Of a stretch of DNA of 64,000 nt, positions 1 to 8,853 are shown in pieces. Location: assembly GCF_024198215.1 (NCBI RefSeq), contig NZ_JAKCFA010000006.1, positions 372,001 to 436,000 of the forward strand. Direction: 5' to 3'. The notes under the pieces are model-generated. The model had not been told where the DNA came from. It saw only the letters and a program-made list of their open reading frames with translations, and searched no databases. Source of the stretch: Myxococcus qinghaiensis. Its GTDB lineage: Bacteria; Myxococcota; Myxococcia; Myxococcales; Myxococcaceae. Every line of letters starts with the position of its first letter. Positions within the stretch are counted from its first letter, which is position 1. Position numbers and translations under genes: made by a program.

Positions 1-129
1 GCCGAGCGCGCGCCACACGTCCCCTTGTCGGGCCGGAGGCAGCACCACGCAGGGGGCCAGCTTCCGAGCCTCCTCCGCGGGCAGCGACGGCCCCAGGAAG
101 ACCACCAGTTCCTCCGCGCGCCGCTTCAT
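1..129 (-). CDS. TfuA-like protein, N-terminal part only
   Basis: Only the first 43 codons are present; the gene runs off the left edge. The N-terminus reads MKRRAEELVVFLGPSLP, then a conserved APCVVLPPARQGD segment. The VFLGPSLP...LPPARQGD pattern is typical of TfuA proteins. TfuA is the usual partner of one YcaO class and is needed with it for thioamide formation on peptides or proteins in characterised systems (methyl-coenzyme M reductase thioglycine, thioviridamide-like RiPPs). The ATG overlaps the upstream ycaO stop as ATGA (126-129), so the two are translationally coupled. The substrate is not visible here. Confidence 0.8.
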   Translation of the reverse strand, partial: MKRRAEELVVFLGPSLPAEEARKLAPCVVLPPARQGDVWRALG

Positions 130-1277
130 AGGAGCTCCGAGATGAGCATGCCCGGCACCACCACCCGTCGCACGTGCAAGCCGGGCACGGGCGCGTCCAG
201 CTCCACCGAGGCCACGCGCGCAAACCCCGCGCGCTTCAACCGCGTCAGCACCCGTCGCACGGCGGCCTCCGTGGGCCCCCGCGCCACCGCGCCCAGGTCC
301 GGCAGCTCCCCGGCCCGGCGCCTCGCGCGCACGCCCGCGCACGCCTCCGCGAAGTCCCGAGCCGCCTGCCGGTCCACCGACGCCACGTCCTCGCGCGCGC
401 CGTGGATGTCCGTCAGCCGCGACTGCGCGGCCTCCAGCAACGCCTTCAAGAGCGCGGTGTCACGCTCCAGCGCGCAGGCATAACCGGCCGTGAGCGGCAC
501 GGGCCCTTCCTCCAGGTCCACCAGCACCGCCGCGCCCACGGGCAGGCCCACCGCGCCCGGCGTGCGCGCGGACGGTGTGGCATCGAACAGGTACACCGCG
601 AAGCCACGCTCCCGCAGCTGCTCGGCCAGCGCCGCCGTCCGAGGCACCGCCTTCGCCAGCTCCGCCGTCCGCAAGAGCCGCCCCCGCACGGCCTCCTCCG
701 TCCACCCCTCCGGAAACACCCGGGCGAGCTGATCTCTTTCAACGGCCTCCAGCAGCGCATGCAGGAGCGCCTTCGCCGCCTCCGGATGCGCGCCCGAGCC
801 GTTGCTCGTCCACGCCGCCGCCACCGGCCCCAGCGACGGACCTCCCGGCGGCGTCACGTGGACTCCTTGCGCGGCGACCCAGACCGCCTCGCCCGAGCCC
901 AGCTCTGTCGCCTCGCGCCACGCACACCGCACCCCGTCTCCCCACAGCCGGGGCTCCACGAGCGCGCCGGCGGAGCCCAGCGAGTCCGCGCCCCACAGCG
1001 TCCCCAGCCGTCCCTCCAGCTCCGCGCGAGCCCCCCATGCAAGCCTCCCCGGCACCACCGTCTCCGCCGCCCAGAGCTCCGCGGTCTCGAACAGCGCGCC
1101 CCACGCGGCCTCCTCCGGAGTGAGGCCCTTGCCGTTGCATACCTGGAGCACGTGCCCGCCCGGGCGCACCGCGCAGGCCACTTCCACACCCGTGCGGTCC
1201 AGCCCGGTGACGCGCGCCACCCGCGTCACCCCCATGGCCCGGGCCAGCCGGGACGACGTCATTCGTTCGAAGGACAC
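126..1277 (-). CDS. YcaO-family ATP-dependent cyclodehydratase/thioamidation enzyme (TfuA-associated)
   Basis: 383 aa. Two YcaO ATP/Mg motifs are visible: GKGLTPEEAAWGALFETAE (about residues 49-67, with the paired glutamates) and SNGSG...AKALLHALLEAVERD (about 158-182). The C-terminus ends MLISELL and lacks the PxPxP tail of azoline-forming YcaOs. That fits the TfuA-partnered class, which activates a backbone amide with ATP. The downstream tfuA overlaps by four bases. No obvious precursor peptide lies between this gene and the divergent lipoprotein gene, so the substrate may be a cellular protein or a peptide encoded left of the window. An alternative start is Met6. Confidence 0.88.
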   Translation of the reverse strand: MSFERMTSSRLARAMGVTRVARVTGLDRTGVEVACAVRPGGHVLQVCNGKGLTPEEAAWGALFETAELWAAETVVPGRLAWGARAELEGRLGTLWGADSLGSAGALVEPRLWGDGVRCAWREATELGSGEAVWVAAQGVHVTPPGGPSLGPVAAAWTSNGSGAHPEAAKALLHALLEAVERDQLARVFPEGWTEEAVRGRLLRTAELAKAVPRTAALAEQLRERGFAVYLFDATPSARTPGAVGLPVGAAVLVDLEEGPVPLTAGYACALERDTALLKALLEAAQSRLTDIHGAREDVASVDRQAARDFAEACAGVRARRRAGELPDLGAVARGPTEAAVRRVLTRLKRAGFARVASVELDAPVPGLHVRRVVVPGMLISELL

Positions 1278-1378
1278 CCCCGGCGGATAGCACCTCGGCA
1301 GGGCAAGGTCAGCAGCGACGCGTGAAGCCCTTGCCCTTGTTGCGGTGCTCGACCCACGCGGCGCCCCATCTCCCCGCC

Positions 1379-1403
1379 TTAATCGGACTTAATTCCGCTT
1401 AAT
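1379..1403. promoter_or_regulatory. Three TTAAT direct repeats at 10-bp spacing (candidate operator)
   Basis: TTAAT occurs at 1379-1383, 1389-1393 and 1399-1403, separated by unrelated GC-rich pentamers, so each copy falls on the same helical face. It sits in the divergent gap between ycaO (minus) and the small lipoprotein gene at 1517 (plus). AT-rich words are rare in this DNA. Direct repeats phased by one turn are typical of activator arrays such as OmpR/PhoB-type regulators. Which gene it controls is unknown. Confidence 0.5.
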
Positions 1404-1516
1404 CCCTGGCAGGCGAAGACGTCTGGGATAAGGCCCCCACTCGCCGGACGTGCCGGGCCTGGTCAAGGCAGACACCGGTGGCCGGCGAGCAGACACACAA
1501 CCGATGGAGTCGAACC

Positions 1517-1870
1517 ATGTCGAAGCACTTCGTGCGTTCGTTGTTCCTGGGGGCGGTAGTGGCTTGCGTGAGCGCTTGCGGCGGCGCGGCGACCGAGACG
1601 CCGGAAGCCGAAGTCGTCGTGGGTGACGTGGAGCAACGGGCCTGTGCGGTGGGCACGTTCACGAACAATTGTCGTGACTGGGGCTCTGGCGGCTACTCGG
1701 ATCCTGCCTGCACCGGAGGCACGTTCCGCTGGAAGTACTGGGCCTGCAAGCAGTACCAGGCGGGCACCCAGAAGTACCGCCAGGAGTGCGGCTCCGAGCA
1801 GTACGTCTGCGGGAGCAGCGCGACGGTCCGCCCGTCCTCGAGCGTTTCCGCGTGCGTCCAGAACTGCTAG
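1517..1870 (+). CDS. Small cysteine-rich lipoprotein, unknown function
   Basis: 117 aa. The ATG at 1517 follows GGAG with suitable spacing and begins a lipoprotein signal (MSKHFVRSLFLGAVV...) ending in lipobox VSAC; an in-frame GTG at 1478 would add an unlikely leader. The mature part is short, with cysteines spread through a Gly/Ser/Tyr-rich sequence (CAVGTFTNNC, ACTGG, WACKQY, ECG, YVCG, SACVQNC), suggesting a disulfide-stabilised extracytoplasmic domain. It resembles other short myxobacterial Cys-rich lipoproteins, but no named family is recognised. A strong hairpin follows the stop. Confidence 0.75.
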   Translation: MSKHFVRSLFLGAVVACVSACGGAATETPEAEVVVGDVEQRACAVGTFTNNCRDWGSGGYSDPACTGGTFRWKYWACKQYQAGTQKYRQECGSEQYVCGSSATVRPSSSVSACVQNC

Positions 1871-1883
1871 CCGTCTGACTCAC

Positions 1884-1914
1884 CGCCAGGCGAAGGCGGC
1901 CCATTCGCCTGGCG
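1884..1914 (+). terminator. Hairpin after the Cys-rich lipoprotein gene
   Basis: A perfect 11-bp inverted repeat (CGCCAGGCGAA at 1884-1894, TTCGCCTGGCG at 1904-1914) with a 9-nt loop lies 14 bp after the stop codon. There is no T tract, which is common in this high-GC group. Confidence 0.6.
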
Positions 1915-2034
1915 TGGGAGCTGAAGGCCATGAGCGCCGCCAGCCCATGCCCACTCCGCTTCGCCTGTCACGCTTCACGGAATGCGCTATCATGCCGGCG
2001 CTGCACAGACATGAGTGCTTCTCCGGGAGGTCAC

Positions 2035-2340
2035 GTGCGAAGAGTGCCTTTGATGGGTGTCTCGTTCCTGGTGGCGGGTCTGGTGATGGGCTGTGGTGGT
2101 CTGGAGGCGGAGGTGTCAGCCCCCGCTGCCGCCGGGCAGGAGCAGTCGCTCGCGCCCAGCTGCCCCGCGGGCTTCACGGAAGTGTATCTCTGGGGTTGCA
2201 ATCGACTGGCGGCCCACCAGCCTCCGTGCAACTACGCCGGGCCCGGGCACTACAACGTCCTGCATCTGTACTGTCAGTCGGCCACGCAGTTCTACGACGC
2301 GGGCCCGACGGGCGACTACGCCTGTGGAGCGTGTTTCTAG
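2035..2340 (+). CDS. Small lipoprotein, unknown function
   Basis: 101 aa from GTG 2035, preceded by GGGAGG with 4-nt spacing. This start gives a clean lipoprotein signal (MRRVPLMGVSFLVAGLVMGC), while the longer frame from 1930 adds a Cys/Arg-rich segment unlike a signal. The mature part has a low-complexity Ala/Gln linker and a Cys- and Tyr-rich domain (SCPAGF, WGCNR, PPCNYAGPGHYNV, LYCQS, YACGACF). Size, location and architecture resemble the preceding lipoprotein, although the sequences do not align clearly. A hairpin lies between it and the convergent LRR gene. Confidence 0.7.
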   Translation: MRRVPLMGVSFLVAGLVMGCGGLEAEVSAPAAAGQEQSLAPSCPAGFTEVYLWGCNRLAAHQPPCNYAGPGHYNVLHLYCQSATQFYDAGPTGDYACGACF

Positions 2341-2355
2341 GGCGAGTAAAGGACA

Positions 2356-2384
2356 GACGGGCCCGTGTCGTCTCCGGGCCCGTC
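2356..2384. terminator. Bidirectional hairpin between convergent genes
   Basis: A 10-bp perfect stem (GACGGGCCCG at 2356-2365, CGGGCCCGTC at 2375-2384) with a 9-nt loop lies between the stop of the lipoprotein gene (2340) and the stop of the minus-strand LRR gene (2426). It is suited to ending transcription from both sides. Confidence 0.6.
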
Positions 2385-2425
2385 GGCTCCGATGGAGGGT
2401 GCGCGTCCGCTTCCGTGGGCGGCTC

Positions 2426-4327
2426 TCACTCGCGGACATACTGGTCGAAGTTGACGTGAGGCATCGCACGGGAGAGCTCCGCGAGCAGGGCCGCGCCCGC
2501 ATCCGGTTGTTCCTGGAACCACCGACGGGTGAGCCCCAACTCCTCGACTGACGCCGCCCAGGGCGCCGTGGTGAATCCGCGCAGGACCTCCTCCGTGTGA
2601 AGGTTCCCGGAGAGGTTGAGTGACTTCAGCCCCGAAAGGTGTGGGGCCGCCGCGAGGGCGCTCATGCCCGCTTCCCCAATCTCGCCCTGGAGGAGATTCA
2701 GCGTCCGGAGTCGAGAGAGGTGACGCGCCTGGGCCAGCGCCTGGGCACCTCCGTCCCTGATTCGATTGATGCTGAGGTCCAACGCGGTCAGATGCTGGAA
2801 GTGCTCACCGGCGGCCAGCGCCCGGCATCCCGCCTCATCGATGAAGGTCAACGACAGGTTCAGCGTCGACAACTGACTCAAGGAGGATGCGCCGCCGAGC
2901 GCGCACGCCCCTTCCGAGCCGATGGGATTGCCGCCGAGATCGAGGGACGTCAATCCCGCCATCGACGGTGAGTGGGCGAGCGCCCTCACGCCCTCGGGAC
3001 CGACTTCATTGTGAGAGAGCATCAAGGTCTTGAGCTGAGACAGGTGGGGGAGGCTCGCGAGCGTCCGTGCCCCCTCATCTCCCACCGCGGAGGAGAACAG
3101 CCACAGCTGGCGCAGGCCCGTCAGGCGGGGCGCTTCAGCGAGGGCCTGGGCGGCTCCAGGCCCATTGTCGCCCAGGTCGAGCGACGTGAGCCGGCTCAAC
3201 GACGACGTCACCACGCGCATCCCCGCGAGTCCGAGCCCGTTGATTCGGATGTCCAGGTACTCCAGCCGCGTCATCCGCTCGAACAGCGCGCGCGCCCCAT
3301 GGCTGCGCACGTCGTTCCCCGCCATCGACAGCTTGCGCAGGTCCGCCAGATGGGGCGCCTCCGAGAGCAGCCGGGCCCCCTTCTGGGTGAGCCCGCTCCA
3401 CTCGAGTCCAAGCGCCCTCAGTCGTGGCATGTGGGTGGCCCGGGCCAGCACATGAGCTCCCGCATCGCCGAGCAGTCCGTCGGACTCGTCATCCCCCCGG
3501 TACTGCCAGGACCCCAACCCCAGCTCGCGCAGGTTGGAAAGGGACGACGACTTGACGAGAGCCCGGGTCCCACCGGGGCCCACGCCGTTGTCGTACAGGT
3601 CCAGCTGCGTCAACCCACTCAGCCCCGGCGCGGAGGCGAGCGCCCGCGCCCCCTCGAAGCCCAGCGCGTTGCCCTTCAATTGCAACTCACGGAGTCGGGT
3701 GAGGCCCTGGGCCCTCGCGAACACGTCGCCTGCGTCCGGCCCCAGCCTGCAGTGAGCCAGGTCGAGCACTTCGATGGCGTCGAGCAGGGCAGAACCCAGG
3801 GCCTGCCCCAGCCGCTCGGCGCGCCTGTCGAGCCCCCTCAACTTCAGCGTCCGGACCGGCTCGCCGCGCAGGAGCCGGGGGCCCACCTCCTCGAGCCGCT
3901 CCGGTGACAGCGTCACCTCGTCCACGAAGCCGCGGGCCCACTTCACCTCCCGGCGTCGCAGGCCCAGGGGCGCCAGCCACTCCTCCTGGTGCTTCGCCAG
4001 CAGGGCCTCGGAGCGGGCGAGGAGGGTGTCCCGCGTGAGGGTGTCATCCGGATAGCGGGCGAGCGCGCACTGCATCTCGATGAACTCACCTCTCGGGTCT
4101 CCCCGCGCGGTGAGCGTGCTGGCCAGCGCGAGGCGGGGCGCGTCGTCGTCCAGCCGGTCGCGAATCGCGGTGAGGCCATCGAGGTTCGTACCCAATGCGT
4201 CGGACAATAATGTAGACCCAGTTGTAGTTGCCAACCGGCCACCCATCATCCCAATCAAGGGCGCGCATCCGGCCAGGCTCCGCGAGGCGGGCGCGAGACT
4301 CACGGCCCCGGTGAGGGAAGCTGACAT
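2426..4327 (-). CDS. TIGR02996-domain leucine-rich-repeat protein
   Basis: 633 aa. An N-terminal repeat-companion domain (about residues 50-100) carries the hallmark DDDAPRLALA...RGDPRGEFIEMQ. From about residue 140 to 600 follow some 15-18 LRRs of the ribonuclease-inhibitor type, with recurring L..L.L..N.hG.eGa.aLa spacing. Such proteins are expanded in myxobacteria and planctomycetes and are thought to mediate protein-protein contacts; no ligand is known. The first 48 residues precede the recognised domain and include LAGC, which looks like a lipobox but lacks a basic n-region, so the true start may be internal (Met27). Confidence 0.85.
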   Translation of the reverse strand: MSASLTGAVSLAPASRSLAGCAPLIGMMGGRLATTTGSTLLSDALGTNLDGLTAIRDRLDDDAPRLALASTLTARGDPRGEFIEMQCALARYPDDTLTRDTLLARSEALLAKHQEEWLAPLGLRRREVKWARGFVDEVTLSPERLEEVGPRLLRGEPVRTLKLRGLDRRAERLGQALGSALLDAIEVLDLAHCRLGPDAGDVFARAQGLTRLRELQLKGNALGFEGARALASAPGLSGLTQLDLYDNGVGPGGTRALVKSSSLSNLRELGLGSWQYRGDDESDGLLGDAGAHVLARATHMPRLRALGLEWSGLTQKGARLLSEAPHLADLRKLSMAGNDVRSHGARALFERMTRLEYLDIRINGLGLAGMRVVTSSLSRLTSLDLGDNGPGAAQALAEAPRLTGLRQLWLFSSAVGDEGARTLASLPHLSQLKTLMLSHNEVGPEGVRALAHSPSMAGLTSLDLGGNPIGSEGACALGGASSLSQLSTLNLSLTFIDEAGCRALAAGEHFQHLTALDLSINRIRDGGAQALAQARHLSRLRTLNLLQGEIGEAGMSALAAAPHLSGLKSLNLSGNLHTEEVLRGFTTAPWAASVEELGLTRRWFQEQPDAGAALLAELSRAMPHVNFDQYVRE

Positions 4328-4444
4328 CGAGGTCCACTGTCAGACCCGACTGCTATTCCTGTGATGCCTCGAATTCATCGAGACACGTCGAGTCGACCGG
4401 GACAGCCACTGACACAGACCTCATGACGGGGCATCGCCGGGGAG

Positions 4445-4469
4445 TTGCATTTGTACCCGGATGTATAAA
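4445..4469 (+). promoter_or_regulatory. Possible promoter of the collagenase gene
   Basis: TATAAA (4464-4469) stands out in GC-rich DNA and lies 81 bp before the preferred start at 4551. TTGCAT (4445-4450) is the only -35-like word nearby, but the 13-bp spacing is too short for a standard promoter. Only the -10-like box is worth keeping. Confidence 0.25.
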
Positions 4470-4550
4470 CGCCTCGCGAGGCTCACCCTCAGCGTCACCC
4501 GGAACGACTGACACCGCGCTGCAGTGCCTGCCACCCAGGAGCCTGAGTTC

Positions 4551-6791
4551 ATGCGCCGTCCCCTCACGGATGCGTACCGCCATCCCCTTGTCTTCGCCGT
4601 CGGCTTCACCCTCTTCGCGACGGGAGCACTCGCCCGTCCAGCAAAGCCTCCCCCCGCCGAGTCCACGTGGAGAGTCCACGGGCTGGAGCACACCCATCGC
4701 CGCATCCAACCCGCCGAGCGCGAGCCGGATATCGCCCCCGAGCTGTTGCGTGAAGCGCCAGCCCCCACTGCGACAGCGCGGTCCCTGCTGGCGTGCGACA
4801 CCGGGGCCTTCGCGGTCGCCACGGGCCCCCAGCTCATCACCCTGGTGAAGGGCTCAACGGAGGCGTGCCTCAACACGCTGTTCGGTGTGACGGGCACCCA
4901 GGCCGCGCAGGTCTTCGCCGAGAGCAAGATGGTCACCGTCGCCACCGCGCTCACCTCCAACGCCCAGCAGTACGCGGGCGACAACACCGCCCAGACGCTC
5001 CAGCTCCTCCTGTTCCTGCGCGCCGGCTACTACGTGCAGTTCTACCAGTCCGGCGTGGTGGGCAGCTACGGCACCGCGCTGCGCAATGCCATCCGCCCGG
5101 CGCTCGCGGCCTTCATCGCCAACAGCCACTTCACGGACGTCAACGACACGCACGGCCCGGTGCTGCAGGAGTTCGTCACCCTCATCGACAGCGCGGGGGA
5201 GACCGCCTGGAACCTGGATACCCTCAGGGGCCTGCTGGACCGGTTCAATGACACCACCGTGGCCTCGTCATCCATGCGCGGCGCCACCAACAGCGTCTTC
5301 AATGGCCTCTACCGGGGCCAATACAACGCGGACTTCGTGACGGCCGTGCGAGCGGACCCGTCCATCCTCGACTCGCTCGAGTCCTTCATCACCCGCACCC
5401 GACACCTGCTGGCCACCTCCAACCAGTACCTCACCGTCAACGCGGCGCGAGAGCTGGCCCGCTTCCTCCAGCACTCTGGAAACCTCCAGACCCTGACGCG
5501 CTTCAAGGTGAAGGGGGTCTTCGACAATCACGCGATGACGGGCCCCACGGCGGGCCTCTGGGTGGGCACGGCGGAGATGGCCGAGTACTACGACAGGGCG
5601 AACTGCGCCTGGTACGGCATCTGCGACTTCCGCCGGAGAGTGGAGCAGACGGTGCTCGGCACCACGCATACCTGTGGCGCCACGCTGCGCCTGCGCGTGC
5701 AGGACATGACGGCCTCGCAGCTCACGCAGAGCTGTGCGCAGCTCGCCACGCAGGAGTCCTCCTTCCACGACAAGCTTCAGACGAACCGCGTGCCCGTGGC
5801 CAGCGACAACAACACGTCCCTGGAGGTGGTCGTCTTCGACAGCAGGTTCGACTACCAGACGTACGCCGGCGTGCTGTTCGGCGTCACCACCAACAGTGGC
5901 GGCATGTACCTGGAAGGAGACCCCGCCGCCTCCGGCAACCAGGCCCGCTTCATCGCCTACGAGGCGGAGTGGCTGCGGCCCACCTTCGAAATCTGGAACC
6001 TGCGCCACGAGTACATCCACTACCTGGACGGCCGCTTCAACATGAAGGGTGACTTCCCCACCAGCAGCAGCCAGCCCACCATCTGGTGGATTGAAGGCCT
6101 GGCCGAGTACCTCTCGAAGCAGGAGGACAACGGCAGCGCGGTGACGTCGGGCACGAGCAGGGCCTTCCAGCTCAGTCAAATCCTGCGCAACGACTACAAC
6201 AGCGGCGCGGACCGCGTGTACTCGTGGGGCTATCTGGCCACGCGCTTCATGTTCGAGCGGCACCCGGACCAGGTGAACGCCTTCCTCGCGCAGTTCCGCG
6301 CGGGCAACTACAGCGCGTATCGACAATCCCTGGATGCGTTGGGCACGGCGAACGACGCGGAGTTCCACTCGTGGATTCTCTGTGTCGCGACAACCACGGA
6401 CCCGAGCACCTGCGTGCCACCCGACTCCGGGCCCCCGCCGGGCACGACGCCGCCCTGCACGGCGGCCAGTTCGCAGAAGCTCGACAACGGCTGCTACCGG
6501 GGCCCGCTCGCCTCCACCGGCAGCGCGCTCTATTTCTATCTCTACATGCCCCCCGGCGCGACCCACCTGCGCTTCAAGGCCAGCGGAGGCACCGGCAACG
6601 CGGACCTGTACGTCCGCGCCGGCACGTGGCCCACCGCGACTGAGTATGACCACCGGCCCTACCTGCCGGGCAATGAGGAGTCCGTGGAGATCCACACCCC
6701 CATGACGGGTGGCTACTACTACCTCATGCTCGTGGCCCGAACGCCCTACTCGGACGTGAAGCTGGAGGCCCACTTCGACGGGGCGCCCTGA
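4551..6791 (+). CDS. Secreted M9-type collagenase with C-terminal PPC domain
   Basis: 746 aa from ATG 4551, preceded by AGGAG; an in-frame GTG at 4524 would add 9 residues. A Sec signal (VFAVGFTLFATGALA) is followed by a long helical activator-like region. The catalytic domain carries HEYIH (His about 486 from 4551) and the downstream Glu ligand in IEGLAEYLS, as in Vibrio/Clostridium-type gluzincin collagenases. The last ~110 residues are a bacterial pre-peptidase C-terminal (PPC) domain (LRFKASGGTGNADLYVRAG). Predicted role: extracellular degradation of prey or matrix protein. A hairpin follows. Confidence 0.9.
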   Translation: MRRPLTDAYRHPLVFAVGFTLFATGALARPAKPPPAESTWRVHGLEHTHRRIQPAEREPDIAPELLREAPAPTATARSLLACDTGAFAVATGPQLITLVKGSTEACLNTLFGVTGTQAAQVFAESKMVTVATALTSNAQQYAGDNTAQTLQLLLFLRAGYYVQFYQSGVVGSYGTALRNAIRPALAAFIANSHFTDVNDTHGPVLQEFVTLIDSAGETAWNLDTLRGLLDRFNDTTVASSSMRGATNSVFNGLYRGQYNADFVTAVRADPSILDSLESFITRTRHLLATSNQYLTVNAARELARFLQHSGNLQTLTRFKVKGVFDNHAMTGPTAGLWVGTAEMAEYYDRANCAWYGICDFRRRVEQTVLGTTHTCGATLRLRVQDMTASQLTQSCAQLATQESSFHDKLQTNRVPVASDNNTSLEVVVFDSRFDYQTYAGVLFGVTTNSGGMYLEGDPAASGNQARFIAYEAEWLRPTFEIWNLRHEYIHYLDGRFNMKGDFPTSSSQPTIWWIEGLAEYLSKQEDNGSAVTSGTSRAFQLSQILRNDYNSGADRVYSWGYLATRFMFERHPDQVNAFLAQFRAGNYSAYRQSLDALGTANDAEFHSWILCVATTTDPSTCVPPDSGPPPGTTPPCTAASSQKLDNGCYRGPLASTGSALYFYLYMPPGATHLRFKASGGTGNADLYVRAGTWPTATEYDHRPYLPGNEESVEIHTPMTGGYYYLMLVARTPYSDVKLEAHFDGAP

Positions 6792-6807
6792 GACGAAAAG
6801 TCAGGCT

Positions 6808-6841
6808 CCCGGGTGGAGGGTGAGTCCATCCTCCAGCCGGG
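6808..6841. terminator. Hairpin between convergent collagenase and unknown gene
   Basis: Arms CCCGGGTGGAGG (6808-6819) and CCTCCAGCCGGG (6830-6841) pair with one mismatch over 12 bp with a 10-nt loop. The site lies 17 bp after the collagenase stop and 12 bp before the stop of the minus-strand neighbour. Confidence 0.55.
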
Positions 6842-6852
6842 GGCCCACGGCG

Positions 6853-8853
6853 CTACCTGCGGGACCAGTTCACCGAGGTGAGGTGAACACCAATCTCCAC
6901 GAGGTCCTTCGGATCAAACCCCTTCGCATACTTGCTGATGTCGGGCGGCTTGGGCTCCGCCTTCGGCTTGGCCACCTGCACCGTCCCGGGGAAGCCGTGA
7001 TTGCGGAAGGTGAGGTAGTTCATCATCTTGGGGGCGCTCGCCGAGGGCTTCTCGGGCACCTCGCGATGCACGTGGACGAAGTGCTTGCCGGAGCGCGTGG
7101 GAGGCTGGGAGATGACGATTCGCTCGTAGCCCAACCCGATGGCATGCCAGTGGGTCATGCGCGAGGCGCCCCAGCTCCCCACCTCTTCCATGTAGCGCAC
7201 CCAGTAGCCCATCAGCGCCATGGCCTCGAGATTGCCACTGCGCATCCCCAGGTGCCGCGTGTCAGCGACACGGTGGAGGTACTCGTACAGCTTGAACTGG
7301 TCCATCCGGTTGCCACACCACGTGCGAGAGGTCTCATCCTCCCAGAAGCACGTCAGGTTGAAGGCCCGGCCCTTGCCGAGGTCCTCACACATCTGGTCGA
7401 ACTTGTGTATCCGCTTCTCCGGGCTGTCCACGCCCCTGTGGACGATGGGCTTGTCACCCGCGATGAACACGAAGTCGAAGTTCCATGCCCTGAAGGCCCG
7501 GTCGATGAGCTGCCGGGTCCCCTCGAAGCTGGTGTCGTGCTCGAGATGGATTTCGCCCTTCTTGCCCGTGAAGCGACTCCAGATGACCAGCACCTTCGAG
7601 CGGTCCAGCTTCCTCACGGGGACCTGGTGCCGCTTCTCCAGCCACGCCGCGAGCGCCCCCTGCTTGCTCGGAAACCCGCCCACGTCGCTGACGCCCCAGG
7701 TATTGCGGATGCGGTTGCGCAGGTCCGAGCCGCTCCACAGCTCCCGCCTGTTGAGGAACCGCGTGCCCAGCTCATAGCCCTTGAGCCAGCAGATGCAGTT
7801 CGCCTGCTGCATCCAGGCGAAGGCCTCCTTCCGGATGGTCTCGCTGACGCTCTTCCCCTTGGGAAGCACCACCTTGCGAACCCGGCCGCCGCCATTGACG
7901 CAGGCGCTGGTGAAGGCGACCAGGGAGTCCGAGTGGTCGAGCGGGTCGTCCTTCTGGGTGACCATGAGCAAGGAGTTCGGCTTGGCGATGAGCGTCGCGC
8001 CAATGCCAAACATGTCACCACTCATCTCACCGCCCAGGATGCCCATCAGCGGCAGGTCGACCACGATTCGGTCCGAGAGCTGCTGGACGAACAAGCCGTA
8101 GGCTGCATCGTCGAAGCGCTTGCGCACCTCCTCCACGACGAGCAAGAGGTGGGTGTAGCGCTTGAGGATGCCGGCGAGGCTGGCGCGGGATTGCTTCATC
8201 TGGGCGATGAAGCAGTCGGCCAGGGCCTTGGCGAAGGCCGACACCTGTCCCTGCATCTGGGGCGGAAAGCCATCCAACACCGGCCACCAGTCGGAAGAGT
8301 TGATGCCGAAGCCGACGTCGTAGAACCACCTGCGCACCAGGTCGGGCAGCACCTGATTGACGACGTCCTGGGGCAGCCGGCCGAAGCCCGGAATGTGCTC
8401 CTCGAAACCACGGCGCAGGCGGGCCAGGAACGTATGCTCCGACCCCGTCGCCGCCTTGGCGATGTTCGGTGTCCATGCGGCGAGCAGGCGCGACTGAGGC
8501 ATCGCGAGCACGGTGGGGCTGAGCCGGACATCGGATGCGCGCACGCGGATGATGTCGTCCTCCCCTCCTCCACCCAGGCGGATGTCGTAGAAGCCGGACT
8601 CGTAGTGGACGATCTGCCCGTACCAGGTCCCACCGTCGTTCTGGACCTCGACGTGGGCGCCCGAGATGTAGCGCAGCGAGGGATGCGCGTGGAGGTGCCC
8701 CAGCGAGACACGCACCAGCGAGTCCGTGCCACCGATGCGCACCTCGAAGTCCTCGCCCGCGATGTGCCCGCCGCCCCTCAAGTCGCGGACAATCTGCCCA
8801 TACACCGAGGGCTGGTTTGGACGGCGAATCTCGACGTGGAGGTCCTCGAACAT
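6853..8853 (-). CDS. Unknown 666-aa protein with two N-terminal beta repeats
   Basis: Start taken as ATG 8853 (MFEDLHVEIRR); the longer frame from 9027 adds Arg-rich sequence that looks non-coding. Residues about 6-55 and 67-112 are two related modules sharing YGQIV (18-22, 78-82), then F/Y-x-hR-h-GG and a RVS/RVR strand, suggesting paired small beta barrels. The middle is helical. From about residue 420 a strand KVLVIWSR begins an alpha/beta region, and near 535-555 is LGMRSGNLEAMALMG followed by RYMEE. That pattern recalls the C-terminal half of GT-B glycosyltransferases, but this is inference only. No signal peptide or membrane segment. Monocistronic. Confidence 0.7.
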   Translation of the reverse strand: MFEDLHVEIRRPNQPSVYGQIVRDLRGGGHIAGEDFEVRIGGTDSLVRVSLGHLHAHPSLRYISGAHVEVQNDGGTWYGQIVHYESGFYDIRLGGGGEDDIIRVRASDVRLSPTVLAMPQSRLLAAWTPNIAKAATGSEHTFLARLRRGFEEHIPGFGRLPQDVVNQVLPDLVRRWFYDVGFGINSSDWWPVLDGFPPQMQGQVSAFAKALADCFIAQMKQSRASLAGILKRYTHLLLVVEEVRKRFDDAAYGLFVQQLSDRIVVDLPLMGILGGEMSGDMFGIGATLIAKPNSLLMVTQKDDPLDHSDSLVAFTSACVNGGGRVRKVVLPKGKSVSETIRKEAFAWMQQANCICWLKGYELGTRFLNRRELWSGSDLRNRIRNTWGVSDVGGFPSKQGALAAWLEKRHQVPVRKLDRSKVLVIWSRFTGKKGEIHLEHDTSFEGTRQLIDRAFRAWNFDFVFIAGDKPIVHRGVDSPEKRIHKFDQMCEDLGKGRAFNLTCFWEDETSRTWCGNRMDQFKLYEYLHRVADTRHLGMRSGNLEAMALMGYWVRYMEEVGSWGASRMTHWHAIGLGYERIVISQPPTRSGKHFVHVHREVPEKPSASAPKMMNYLTFRNHGFPGTVQVAKPKAEPKPPDISKYAKGFDPKDLVEIGVHLTSVNWSRR

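Noticed and set aside
1517..2340. The two small Cys-rich genes as RiPP precursors for YcaO-TfuA
   Set aside because: Both have clear lipoprotein signals and lipobox cysteines, are divergent from ycaO, and are long for precursors.
4445..4469. Full sigma-70 promoter for the collagenase
   Set aside because: The only -35-like word is 13 bp from the TATAAA; kept only as a low-confidence -10 box.
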